Assembly: GCA_022706175.1 (NCBI GenBank)
Contig: JAKJDB010000029.1
Span: 1-12,770 of the forward strand
Length of the DNA: 12,770 nt
Source: Candidatus Zhuqueibacterota bacterium
GTDB taxonomy: Bacteria > KSB1 > UBA2214
Direction: 5' to 3'
Part shown: one piece after another, positions 1 to 7,143 of the stretch
How the letters are laid out: every line of letters starts with the position of its first letter
Position numbering within the stretch: position 1 is the first letter of the stretch
Translations under genes and position numbers: made by a program
Notes under the pieces: model-generated
Database searches by the model: none
Seen by the model: the letters and a program-made list of their open reading frames with translations, nothing else
Told to the model about the DNA's origin: nothing

Positions 1-3000
1 AGCTTCCAGGCGATTTCATGATCGCCGGCCCGGGTCGGCAGGGCCGCCAGCTCCTCCACCAGATCGCCTGCCAGATCAAAGATGCGGATGCTCACAGATT
101 TTGCATCCTGGGTCAAAGAGTAGTGCAGCAGGGTGGTGTTATCGCGGGATGGATTCGGGTAGCAAAAAGTCTTTTTCGCCGGCAAGAGTTCGTTGCCCGG
201 CTGTGGAGGTTCCTGACTGCCTTTGAGCAAAAAAGTGCGAGCAGGGCCAGCGCCCCACTGGCTCCAGGACTCACCCTTTACGGCAAGGGGCAGAGACCAG
301 GCGTACAGCTGCTGGTCAGACCCCACGACCAATAATTCCACATCGCCGTCCCTGTCCAGATCCTGCAGCACCGGCGTAGTCAACAGGCCGCCGCCTGCGC
401 TCAGAGGATAGCCCGGCTGACTGCGGCCCGCTCGCGTGGTTCCCCAGACAAGTCCATCCTTGCTGCCGGCGAACGCCCAGGAGGCAGTTGCAGTCCTGTT
501 TTTGATCCACACCGGCGACAGAGCGATTTCGCCCTCAGGTGAGCCGAGGTGAAAAGGAAAATTCATAGTGGCGGCGCCGGTGGATTCAAAGGCGAAAAGG
601 TGTCCGCCGTCGGTCAACAAAATTTCCGCCAGGCCGTCTTCATCCATGTCGCCGGCCGCTGGTTGGCCCTGTGTTGACGGCAGACCAGCTATACGCTCTC
701 CGTGCCCTTCATCGTCCACCATCCAGAATTCGCCGCCGGCGGAGAGCGCGGCGATCTCCAAGCCCGGCGCAGAGGTGAAATCCGCTGTCAGCGGCTGCCA
801 GTGATCCTTGCCGCCGGTGAGCGGCAATTGCCATCGTACGGATGGACTGGGCGTGCAACAGGCCAGCAGACCGGTTTCAGTGGCCAGCAAAAAGGTTGAG
901 CCGTTTTCCGCGTACTGGGACAAGCCGGTGACCGCGCCGGCGTGCAGGTCCAGGGTGATGGGTTCCTGGCTTGCGGCTGACAGCGGCTGCAGAATACACC
1001 GGCCGTCATCAAGCCCCACTACCGCATAACGGGCGCCGGTGGATTCGTCCGCCAGAAGCATGGGGCCGGCGCTGATGCGGCTGTGCAGATCGGTCTGTGT
1101 GAGCGACCACTGTGATCCGGTTTGTTGCAGCCATACATACAGGTTTCCGGACCGGCCGGCTGCCGCCAGACAGGCGCTGTGGAAGGAGGAGGGGCTCAGG
1201 CCGGCCAGAGGCTGATCAAGAGAGTCAGCAAGAGTTGCAAACAGACTGCTCTCCCTTCCGGGCAGCGGCTGTCCATCCCCCTGCCAGGCCCAAAGAACGC
1301 CGTTACGGCCGGCTGCAAAGATCGCCGTGTTTTGCACCAAATCATTACTGTTCGGGGCGTTCGCGCGAGTGTTACGGCCGGCTGCAAGGATCATCGTGCT
1401 CTGCGGGTTCAGGTCCAGTGTGAGTAAACCGGCTTTGCCAAAGGGTCCATGAACGGCCAGGGGAAATCCGTCCTGGCCAAGATCTGAATGAATGCGAACG
1501 CTCATGACCGTATCGCGGTCGCTGAATTGGTCGATGATGATGTGCGTCACCGCATTGTTGTGCGCATGGCTGTTGGGAATGGACCAGGGTGAAAAGGCGA
1601 CGTGGTCCGCGTCGTTGACGATCTTGTGGGATTCGTTGGTCTTCCAATAGGCGTCATAGTAATCGCCGTTTTCGGTGCCGTAGCCTGCGTCGAACATGTT
1701 ATAGACATAGCCGATGTCCTGAGCGCCGTCGCATTCGACCAGATCCACGCCGCGACGGTCGCGGTCATTGTTGATGGTATTGCCGGCTAATCCGGCTTGG
1801 ATGCGGCGTTCATCGATATGCCAGATGAGCAGGCCTTCGCCCGGCAAGCCGAAATCGTATTCGTCGACGCGGGTGAGCACGCCGAACGGAGCGGAGGCGA
1901 CGACGCGGCCGGTTGAATCGAATTCCACGCGGTTTCCGTACTCATCGCGGCCCAGGGTGATGTGGTCGCCGTTGCGGTCGCGCACGCGGTTTTCTATAAG
2001 AAAATATTCCTTGCTGTCTATCGGAACCTTGATGATATGGGGTGCGGTTTTCGTCGTGCTGCTGCCGATGCGGACGGACTCGCCCTGGCGGACGGTCACC
2101 GGCGTTTCCCAACCCATGTACACTTTTTCCCAGGCGCTGGGCTCAGCAGGCACCAGTCCCTGAAAATTATAAGATCCTTGATCCATCAGCCCCCAGCGGC
2201 CGATTCCGGCCTGGCCGGTCTGGGTGTTGAACAGCGATGGCATGCCGAGCCGGCTGCCCATCAGCAGCGTCATGGTTCCGAGCAGACCGAGATCCAGCCC
2301 TTCCTGATTCTGCGTTTCCGGCAGAATCAGGGCGTTAGTCACCCGGGCGCCTCCGACGGCGATGCCGGAAAAGTTCGGTTGGTCCTTGCCCACGGTTTGC
2401 AGCAGCGTTTCATAATCCAGATAAACGGATTGAATGTCGTAGGGTGTGGCATCGAAATCAAAGGCAAAGTCTTTTCCCACGCCGGCATGAAAGACGATGA
2501 CGCCGTCGTATCGTGTAAAGTCGATGGTTCCGTCTTTTTCCGCCAGCAGCAGCGCATCACGCAGCAGCTCCGCCCAGCGCATTTTTTCAGTCGCCTTGTC
2601 CTCTTGTCCGCTGTAATAGACCATGTTTTGCGCCAGCTGATAGGCGCGATCCTGCTCCAGGGGAAATACGTCGGCCTTCAGGTTGACTCGGCCCTGGGAC
2701 ACGCGGTTGAAATAATTGTGCAGCGCGAGCAGCTGGTGTTGAAAATAGGTTCGGTTGTGCGGCGGCCGGTCGACGGTGTAGGTGCTGGTGGCGCTCAGAT
2801 CAAACTTGCCGTTGCCGGTGGTGGTGGCCAGATCGTCGGCAAGGAATTCCGCTCGCAGCGCCAACAGATGCAGAGTATCCGGCAGTGATGGCGCCTGTGC
2901 GAATCCGGACGAGAATCCAATAAGCGATAAAAGAACGGGCAGTAAAACGATCGTTTTTTTTCCTGCCCGTCTGTTGGAAAAGCATATGAGCGAAAAGGCT

Positions 3001-3020
3001 CGAGGCATAAACCCTTCCAT
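1..3020 (-). CDS. secreted M6-peptidase-like protein, zinc site lost, with propeller repeats and FlgD-like C-terminal domain (3' end outside window)
   Basis: The frame is open from 3020 to the left edge (over 1006 codons), with no stop or frameshift. Residues 1-43 form a long signal peptide ending AQA. Residues about 170-410 follow the M6 (immune inhibitor A-like) plan: YDGVIVFHAG (H at 178), GIGRWGLMDQGSYN, AWEKVYMGWE, and GLLIWHIDE around 396-404, then RGVDLVECDGAQDIG. Where HExxHxxGxPD is expected, residues 252-262 read LLMGSRLGMPS, so both zinc histidines, the catalytic Glu and the following Asp are absent. Residues about 480-930 carry propeller/FG-GAP-like blades, including DMDEDGLAEIL (791) and DLDRDGDVELL (887). 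From Y954 (YPNPSRDNT...) a FlgD-Ig/type IX sorting-like domain begins and is cut by the edge. It is probably exported to the cell surface as a non-catalytic protein. ATG at 3020 has no Shine-Dalgarno; ATG at 3008, four codons on, has GGAAGG before it and may be the true start. Confidence 0.85.
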   Translation of the reverse strand, partial: MEGFMPRAFSLICFSNRRAGKKTIVLLPVLLSLIGFSSGFAQAPSLPDTLHLLALRAEFLADDLATTTGNGKFDLSATSTYTVDRPPHNRTYFQHQLLALHNYFNRVSQGRVNLKADVFPLEQDRAYQLAQNMVYYSGQEDKATEKMRWAELLRDALLLAEKDGTIDFTRYDGVIVFHAGVGKDFAFDFDATPYDIQSVYLDYETLLQTVGKDQPNFSGIAVGGARVTNALILPETQNQEGLDLGLLGTMTLLMGSRLGMPSLFNTQTGQAGIGRWGLMDQGSYNFQGLVPAEPSAWEKVYMGWETPVTVRQGESVRIGSSTTKTAPHIIKVPIDSKEYFLIENRVRDRNGDHITLGRDEYGNRVEFDSTGRVVASAPFGVLTRVDEYDFGLPGEGLLIWHIDERRIQAGLAGNTINNDRDRRGVDLVECDGAQDIGYVYNMFDAGYGTENGDYYDAYWKTNESHKIVNDADHVAFSPWSIPNSHAHNNAVTHIIIDQFSDRDTVMSVRIHSDLGQDGFPLAVHGPFGKAGLLTLDLNPQSTMILAAGRNTRANAPNSNDLVQNTAIFAAGRNGVLWAWQGDGQPLPGRESSLFATLADSLDQPLAGLSPSSFHSACLAAAGRSGNLYVWLQQTGSQWSLTQTDLHSRISAGPMLLADESTGARYAVVGLDDGRCILQPLSAASQEPITLDLHAGAVTGLSQYAENGSTFLLATETGLLACCTPSPSVRWQLPLTGGKDHWQPLTADFTSAPGLEIAALSAGGEFWMVDDEGHGERIAGLPSTQGQPAAGDMDEDGLAEILLTDGGHLFAFESTGAATMNFPFHLGSPEGEIALSPVWIKNRTATASWAFAGSKDGLVWGTTRAGRSQPGYPLSAGGGLLTTPVLQDLDRDGDVELLVVGSDQQLYAWSLPLAVKGESWSQWGAGPARTFLLKGSQEPPQPGNELLPAKKTFCYPNPSRDNTTLLHYSLTQDAKSVSIRIFDLAGDLVEELAALPTRAGDHEIAWK
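1302..1392 (-). repeat. two 22-bp near-identical direct repeats inside the secreted protein gene
   Basis: The segments at 1302-1323 and 1371-1392 differ at one base and are 69 bp apart. On the coding strand both encode an Ile-(Phe/Leu)-Ala-Ala-Gly-Arg-Asn motif, so they are most simply neighbouring propeller blades that have stayed similar at the DNA level. The period is a multiple of three and keeps the frame. Confidence 0.6.
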
Positions 3021-3033
3021 GGGATTAGAAACC

Positions 3034-3066
3034 GGCCGGACAGCGTCCACAGGCCGCCGTCCGGCC
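3034..3066 (-). other. GC-rich hairpin between the PorV-like gene and the secreted protein gene
   Basis: Arms 3034-3041 and 3059-3066 (GGCCGGAC / GTCCGGCC) pair perfectly. The stem extends to 11 pairs with one G-U, leaving an 11-nt loop. It lies in the 59-bp gap between the stop of the PorV-like gene and the next start, and ends 13 bp before the ATG at 3020. There is no T-run, so it is not a classical terminator. It could stabilise the upstream message, cause partial termination, or influence initiation at the downstream gene; which of these is unknown. Confidence 0.55.
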
Positions 3067-3079
3067 GATTCATATATTC

Positions 3080-4174
3080 TTAGAAACCGATGGTCAATGA
3101 AAAGCGCATGGTGTTGGCCAGGGGATGCCCTTCGGCAGCGGAGACGTAGCCGAAATCAAAGCGGTACAGTGAGTATTGAATGCCGGCGCCAAAGCTCATG
3201 TACTCCACCCGGCCGGGCTTGTCCCAATAGTATCCGGCGCGCAGCGCGATCAGGTCGCTGTACCAGTATTCAACGCCGCCACTGAGTGTGCCGTTGAAGA
3301 TTTTGCTGCTGCTGATGACCTTCTCTTCATCCGTGCCTTCATTTTCCTTCTCCTCATCCACGATGGTCCACGGCGAGGTGAAAATCGCCTTGTAGAAAGG
3401 ATCGGAGGTGCCGTCGTCATGGCGTGTGACCAGCAGCTTGTTCATGTCCGCCACAAAGGTCAGCCGGTTGTATTTGTTGTTAACCAGTTTATACGCCAAA
3501 CCCACTTTAAGGTTGGTGGGCAGTGGATCAGCCTGAGCTGCGTCGATATAGGTGATTTTCGGACCCATGTTGGACAGATTGGCGCCCAGGCTCAGCTTGG
3601 GTGCGAAGGGCATACGGTACAGCGTGGACACATCAAAAGCAAACGCATCCGCTTTGCCATCGCCCCGTTCCGAGCCAGCGCCCATGGGAGCGAGGCTGGA
3701 GCGAATAAACCGTGCGCCGATGCCCACGCCCCAATTCTCAGCCAGCAGGGTTCCATAGGAAAGAGAGACGGCCATCTCGTAACTGGAGAACTCGCTGACC
3801 GGCTCCGGGGTATCCAAGGTTTGATATTGCTTGCCGAGGTTGAGAAAGGTCACGTTGGCGCCCAGCGTGCCGATGCCCTCCAGCGTGTGTCGGTAGGCGG
3901 CGAATTCATAGGTCAGATCCGAATCGAATTGCGGCAGCCAGTTGGCATGCATCAGAGTGATCTCTTTGCCGGTCTGAAACGCGAGGCCGGCCGGATTCCA
4001 GTAGACGGCAGTGGCATCGTCCGCAAGGCCGACGAACGCTTCGCCCATTCCCGCGGCGCGGGCGCCCGGCGAGATCAGCAGAAACACCACGCCGGATTCA
4101 CTGACCGCAAAAGAGGGCGCAGTAACCGTCAGCAGGATCAGAGCGGACGCTAACAGCTTGAACAGGGTTTGCAT
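3080..4174 (-). CDS. PorV/PorQ-family outer-membrane beta-barrel protein
   Basis: The product is 364 residues. A signal peptide (MQTLFKLL... ending SFA around residue 23) is followed by the family signature GARAAGMGEAFVGLADDAT and YWNPAGLAF near residues 38-66. Beta-strand-rich sequence then runs to a C-terminal Phe (SLTIGF), as expected of an outer-membrane barrel. Members of this family act in type IX secretion; PorV shuttles substrates from the translocon to the attachment complex. That role is inferred here from family and context, because the gene is followed directly by a secreted protein with a FlgD/sorting-like C-terminus. A charged loop around residues 240-255 (EEKENEGTDEEK) looks surface exposed. 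The frame extends upstream to 4273, but the ATG at 4174 has a strong Shine-Dalgarno and precedes a proper signal peptide, so I use it. The exact paralogue (PorV, PorQ or a lineage-specific copy) cannot be told from the sequence. Confidence 0.88.
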   Translation of the reverse strand: MQTLFKLLASALILLTVTAPSFAVSESGVVFLLISPGARAAGMGEAFVGLADDATAVYWNPAGLAFQTGKEITLMHANWLPQFDSDLTYEFAAYRHTLEGIGTLGANVTFLNLGKQYQTLDTPEPVSEFSSYEMAVSLSYGTLLAENWGVGIGARFIRSSLAPMGAGSERGDGKADAFAFDVSTLYRMPFAPKLSLGANLSNMGPKITYIDAAQADPLPTNLKVGLAYKLVNNKYNRLTFVADMNKLLVTRHDDGTSDPFYKAIFTSPWTIVDEEKENEGTDEEKVISSSKIFNGTLSGGVEYWYSDLIALRAGYYWDKPGRVEYMSFGAGIQYSLYRFDFGYVSAAEGHPLANTMRFSLTIGF

Positions 4175-4181
4175 ATTAAAA

Positions 4182-4188
4182 CCTCCTC
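4182..4188 (-). promoter_or_regulatory. Shine-Dalgarno that decides the PorV-like start
   Basis: GAGGAGG lies seven bases before the ATG at 4174. It rules out the 33-codon upstream extension of the frame, which runs back through the leader into the hairpin. Confidence 0.8.
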
Positions 4189-4244
4189 GTTGGAAATTGT
4201 GTCTCATGTCAGTCGCCGGGGCGCCCTTAGGTCGGCTGGGGATC

Positions 4245-4302
4245 AAAAAAAAACCGAATGCCGGCGCTCCCACGTATTGGGCTCTACCACGACATTCGGT
4301 TT
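4245..4302 (-). terminator. stem-loop plus T9 on the minus strand: intrinsic terminator or leader attenuator
   Basis: The 10-bp arms at 4251-4260 (AAACCGAATG) and 4293-4302 (CATTCGGTTT) are perfect complements. Reading on the minus strand, the stem is followed at once by nine T residues (4253-4245). A smaller CCCA/TGGG stem can form inside the 32-nt loop, giving a branched structure. It could end the transcript arriving from gcvH and the short ORF at 4488-4718. Because it lies only 71 bp before the PorV-like start and I see no clear promoter between them, it could instead be an attenuator in that gene's leader. Confidence 0.7.
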
Positions 4303-4315
4303 AAAAATGTACAAT

Positions 4316-4425
4316 GGAGAGCACGAGTCCTAGCAGATCGTTAAAGAATAGCCACGTCACCAAATAATTTTGCGGAAATAAAAAAATTTGGAAATCTTTA
4401 ACGAACTACGATAGGCCTGCTCTCC
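4316..4425. repeat. 110-bp imperfect inverted repeat, MITE-like or large stem-loop
   Basis: The outer arms GGAGAGCA (4316-4323) and TGCTCTCC (4418-4425) are perfect complements. So are the inner arms CGTTAAAGA (4339-4347) and TCTTTAACG (4395-4403). The 14 to 15 bases between them pair only in part. The centre (about 4348-4394) is A/T-rich. No target-site duplication is visible and there is no transposase gene. It could be a degenerate miniature inverted-repeat element or a structured untranslated leader. Confidence 0.5.
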
Positions 4426-4487
4426 TGTCTATTCTTGTGTTTTTATTAACAAATAAAGATAAGAAGAAATTTCAATCAACGCAAGTG

Positions 4488-4718
4488 TTATTTATCAGGT
4501 GCTTCAAAGATCGTACCATGATTACGCCAGATCTGCCCTAAAGTTTCAACTTGTTGAAAATATTTATAATTAGGCTGATGACTGAGTTCGGCGTCCGCCG
4601 GTTGTCGGGCGCCGGCCTGTCGCAATATTGAATCGAGTGTCCTTTTTGAGATAACGAAAATGTAACCAGCGTTAGAATCTGTCCGGCACAGCCATGTTTC
4701 TTCGCCGGCTGATCTCAT
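4488..4718 (-). CDS. short hypothetical ORF, 76 residues, not recognised
   Basis: The ATG at 4718 opens a 76-codon frame ending at TAA. The product begins MRSAGEETWLCRTDS and ends WRNHGTIFEAPDK. It has no signal peptide, membrane segment, cysteine pair or motif I recognise; the middle is mildly charged. No good Shine-Dalgarno precedes it, an in-frame TAG lies about 15 codons upstream, and local composition is more AT-rich than the neighbouring genes. It lies downstream of gcvH on the same strand and upstream of the palindrome and terminator. It could be a real small gene, the remnant of a decayed gene, or a chance ORF; I cannot choose between these. Confidence 0.3.
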   Translation of the reverse strand: MRSAGEETWLCRTDSNAGYIFVISKRTLDSILRQAGARQPADAELSHQPNYKYFQQVETLGQIWRNHGTIFEAPDK

Positions 4719-4843
4719 TGTAAATCTTTGCGTTCGCAGTGGAACAATCCCTGCAGCCGGCTATGAGAACCGATCATGCCATCATCTCAAAGGAGTCGCC
4801 TGGCTTGTTTGGTAGCGGCCGGCACGGTCTAGAGGCGTCCTGC

Positions 4844-5221
4844 TCAGCTGATCAGCGATTTGTAGGCATCGGCTTTGAGCAGGCTTTCCAGCTCGCTGAG
4901 GTCGCTCATCTTTATTTTGATCATCCAGCCGTCCACATACGGGTCTTTATTGACCAGCTCGGGTTGATCGGCGAGCGCCTCGTTGATCTCCACCACCTGG
5001 CCGCTGACCGGGGCAAAGAGATCGGACACGGCCTTGACCGCTTCGATGGTGCCAAAGGATTCCATCTGTTTCACCTCTGCGCCCACGGCCGGCAGTTCGA
5101 CGAAAACGACGTCGCCCAGTTCGCCCTGGGCGTAATCGGTGATGCCTATGGTCGCCACGTCTTCTTCGACGCTGAGCCATTCATGTTCTTCGGTGTACAA
5201 GAGATCTTTCAGGATTTTCAT
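4844..5221 (-). CDS. gcvH: glycine cleavage system H protein (lipoyl carrier)
   Basis: The product is 125 residues, the normal length for H protein. It starts with the typical YTEEHEWL segment (residues 9-16), then GITDYAQGELGDVVFVELP (26-44). The lipoyl-lysine hairpin ESFGTIEAVKAVSDLFAPVSG (54-74) has K63 as the expected lipoylation site. The C-terminal PYVDGWMIKIK segment is also typical. H protein carries the aminomethyl intermediate between the P, T and L proteins in glycine cleavage, and in some bacteria is also the first acceptor in lipoate assembly. The start has GGAGG at good spacing, and this Shine-Dalgarno nearly touches the accC stop (12-bp gap), so the two are probably co-transcribed. 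gcvT and gcvP are not adjacent, so its partners must be encoded elsewhere if glycine cleavage operates. Confidence 0.95.
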   Translation of the reverse strand: MKILKDLLYTEEHEWLSVEEDVATIGITDYAQGELGDVVFVELPAVGAEVKQMESFGTIEAVKAVSDLFAPVSGQVVEINEALADQPELVNKDPYVDGWMIKIKMSDLSELESLLKADAYKSLIS

Positions 5222-5233
5222 GATGTGCCTCCA

Positions 5234-6577
5234 TCAATTGAGTTTGGCGGTTTCCAGGAATTTTGTGTTCAGGCTGCCTCGGCGAAAATGAGGGTGGCGC
5301 AATATCTTTTTAAGCAGAGGGATGGTGGTGGCGATGCCTTCGATGACGAACTCGTTCAAGGCGCGTTCCATCCGGACGATGGCCTCTTCGCGGTTGGCCC
5401 CGTGGGTGATCACTTTGGCGATCAATGAATCGTAATAAGCCGGGATGACATAATGGGCGTAGGCGTGTGTGTCGACGCGCACGCCCAGTCCGCCGGGAAC
5501 ATGAAAGCTGGTAATTTTTCCCGGACAGGGACGGAAGTGGTTGTCCGGGTCTTCGGCGTTGATGCGGCATTCAATGGCGTGGCCGCGCGGTTTGAAAAAT
5601 TTCAGCTTGCTCGGCAGTTCGGCGCCGGTCGCTGAACGGATCTGCTCTTCGATGAGATCGAGGCCGATGACCGCCTCGGTCACCGGGTGTTCGACCTGAA
5701 TGCGAGTGTTCATCTCCATGAAATAAAAGCGGTTTTGTTCATCGAGAAGGAATTCGATGGTGCCTGCGCTGTTATACCCCACTCGCCGGGCGCCTTTGAC
5801 CGCTGCGGCGGCGAGCGCCTTGCGCAACTTGGTGCTGATGGACGGCGCCGGTGATTCTTCGATCAGTTTCTGATGCTTGCGCTGGATGGAGCACTCGCGT
5901 TCGCCCAGAGAGACGACGTTGCCGTGGCGGTCGCCGAGGATCTGCACTTCGATGTGGCGGGGAAACTCAAAATAGCGCTCCAGATAAAGCGCCGGATTGG
6001 CAAAGGCGTTCTGCGCTTCTGTCTGCGCAGTGCCAAAGGCCGTGGCCATGTCCTTGGCCTCGCGTACGATGCGCATGCCGCGGCCGCCGCCGCCGGCCAC
6101 AGCTTTGAGGATGACGGGAAAGCCGATCTCCTCAGCGACGGCGCTGGCCTCACGGACCGACGTCAGAACGCCGTCGGAGCCGGGAATGACCGGGACGCCC
6201 ATCTGGCGCATGGTCTCCTTCGCCAGCGCTTTGTCGCCCATGCGGGTGATCATCTCCGGCGTCGGGCCGATAAAGTAGATGCCGCAGGAGCGGCACACTT
6301 CGGCAAAATGTGCGTTCTCAGCCAGGAAGCCATAGCCGGGGTGGATCGCTTCGGCATTGGTGACCTCTGCCGCGCTGATGATGTGGGGGATGTTGAGATA
6401 GCTTTTTTCCGGGCTGGCCGGACCGATGCACACGGCCTGATCGGCAAAGCGCACGTGCAGACTGTCGGCGTCCGCTTCGCTATAGACGGCGACCGTATCG
6501 ATGTCCATCTCTTTGCACGCGCGGATGATGCGCAGGGCTATTTCACCCCGATTGGCTATCAAGATTTTATTAAACAA
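5234..6577 (-). CDS. accC: acetyl-CoA carboxylase, biotin carboxylase subunit
   Basis: The product is 447 residues from the TTG at 6577, close to the 449 of E. coli AccC. It carboxylates the biotin on AccB using ATP and bicarbonate, the first half-reaction of fatty-acid synthesis. Visible motifs are [19 protein letters not shown] at the N-terminus, [14 protein letters not shown] (ATP-grasp glycine loop, about 158-171), [10 protein letters not shown] (H208), [16 protein letters not shown] (K237), and [14 protein letters not shown], which carries the catalytic Glu, Asn and Arg. Nothing essential appears missing. There is no ATG near the conserved start. The frame begins after an in-frame TGA; TTG occurs at 6583 and 6577, and only the second has a properly spaced Shine-Dalgarno and gives the family-typical [12 protein letters not shown]. 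It follows accB by 67 bp and precedes gcvH by 12 bp. The carboxyltransferase genes accA and accD are not in the window. Confidence 0.96.
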   Translation of the reverse strand: MFNKILIANRGEIALRIIRACKEMDIDTVAVYSEADADSLHVRFADQAVCIGPASPEKSYLNIPHIISAAEVTNAEAIHPGYGFLAENAHFAEVCRSCGIYFIGPTPEMITRMGDKALAKETMRQMGVPVIPGSDGVLTSVREASAVAEEIGFPVILKAVAGGGGRGMRIVREAKDMATAFGTAQTEAQNAFANPALYLERYFEFPRHIEVQILGDRHGNVVSLGERECSIQRKHQKLIEESPAPSISTKLRKALAAAAVKGARRVGYNSAGTIEFLLDEQNRFYFMEMNTRIQVEHPVTEAVIGLDLIEEQIRSATGAELPSKLKFFKPRGHAIECRINAEDPDNHFRPCPGKITSFHVPGGLGVRVDTHAYAHYVIPAYYDSLIAKVITHGANREEAIVRMERALNEFVIEGIATTIPLLKKILRHPHFRRGSLNTKFLETAKLN

Positions 6578-6583
6578 TCGCAA

Positions 6584-6589
6584 TCCTTC
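6584..6589 (-). promoter_or_regulatory. Shine-Dalgarno supporting a TTG start for accC
   Basis: GAAGGA lies six bases before the TTG at 6577. It directly abuts the other TTG at 6583, which makes that earlier codon an unlikely start. Confidence 0.65.
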
Positions 6590-6644
6590 ACGATGATGTC
6601 ATCTGGATCCTGGATTTCGACGGCCGGCCGCGTTCCGCCGACGG

Positions 6645-7124
6645 TCATTGAGGGTCAATTAGGAACAGCGTCTGATTATACTCCACCGGTCTGCCGTTTT
6701 CCACCATAATTTTAACGATGCGGCCGCTGACCTCGGCTTCGATCTCGTTCATGAGTTTCATCGCTTCGATGATGCACAGAACTTTTCCCGGGCTCACGTG
6801 GTCGCCCTCCTTGACATAGGCTGCGGCATCCGGAGCCGGTGCACGGTAAAACGTACCCACCATCGGCGCGCGGATCTCCAAATAGGGCGTGGATGGTGTA
6901 TCCGCTGCAGGGGAGGGCGCCGCGGCGGGAGCGGCGCCGGTTGCTGGGCTGGTGACAATTTCTATCTGATTCGGTTGCGACTTGACAACAGCGGCGCTGC
7001 TCTGCGCCGGCGCTGCGGATTTACTGATGCGGATTTTTCTTCCCCACCAGTAGGTGATCTCCAGCTCATGGACCTGGCTTTCCTCCAGGATCCTGACAAG
7101 TTCGCGTATTTTCTGGGCACGCAT
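6645..7124 (-). CDS. accB: acetyl-CoA carboxylase biotin carboxyl carrier protein (BCCP)
   Basis: The product is 159 residues, the usual size for BCCP. An N-terminal domain of about 35 residues ([11 protein letters not shown]...) is joined by a flexible linker rich in Ala, Pro and Ser (about 36-80) to a C-terminal biotinyl domain. That domain begins [15 protein letters not shown] and contains the biotinylation motif EAMKLMNEI with K123 as the acceptor. BCCP swings carboxybiotin between AccC and the AccAD carboxyltransferase in the cytoplasm. The ATG at 7124 has GAGAGGAG in front. It starts 19 bp after the gatB stop and is followed by accC, the usual accB-accC order. Confidence 0.96.
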   Translation of the reverse strand: MRAQKIRELVRILEESQVHELEITYWWGRKIRISKSAAPAQSSAAVVKSQPNQIEIVTSPATGAAPAAAPSPAADTPSTPYLEIRAPMVGTFYRAPAPDAAAYVKEGDHVSPGKVLCIIEAMKLMNEIEAEVSGRIVKIMVENGRPVEYNQTLFLIDPQ

Positions 7125-7143
7125 GGATTCTCCTCTCTGACGG

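Larger units (their letters stand above)
4175..4487. other. 313-bp intergenic region, AT-rich in its right part
   Basis: No credible gene lies here on either strand. From left to right it holds the PorV-like gene's ribosome-binding site, the stem-plus-T-run at 4245-4302, and the palindrome at 4316-4425 with an A/T-rich centre. A further AT-rich stretch runs to the stop of the short ORF at 4488. I could not find a convincing promoter. Confidence 0.6.

Noticed and set aside
1962..2888. Plus-strand open frame of 308 codons
   Set aside because: It lies antisense to the continuous secreted-protein frame, which has a signal peptide and recognisable domains. The plus-strand product has no family-like sequence.
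1..3020. Frameshifted pseudogene in the left 3 kb, suggested by several short overlapping minus-strand frames
   Set aside because: Translating the third minus-strand frame gives one uninterrupted coding sequence to the left edge with consistent domains; the short frames are shadows.
3176..4153. Plus-strand open frame of 325 codons
   Set aside because: It is antisense to the PorV/PorQ-family gene and is explained by codon bias on the real strand.
4254..4299. Possible tRNA, because the hairpin loop reads GGTAGAGC like a D-arm
   Set aside because: The structure is only about 46 nt inside the stem, has no anticodon arm or GGTTCRA T-arm, and no CCA-side acceptor geometry. It is a terminator-like hairpin.
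5873..6709. Plus-strand open frame of 278 codons
   Set aside because: It is antisense to accC, whose catalytic motifs are intact; nothing recognisable is on the plus strand.
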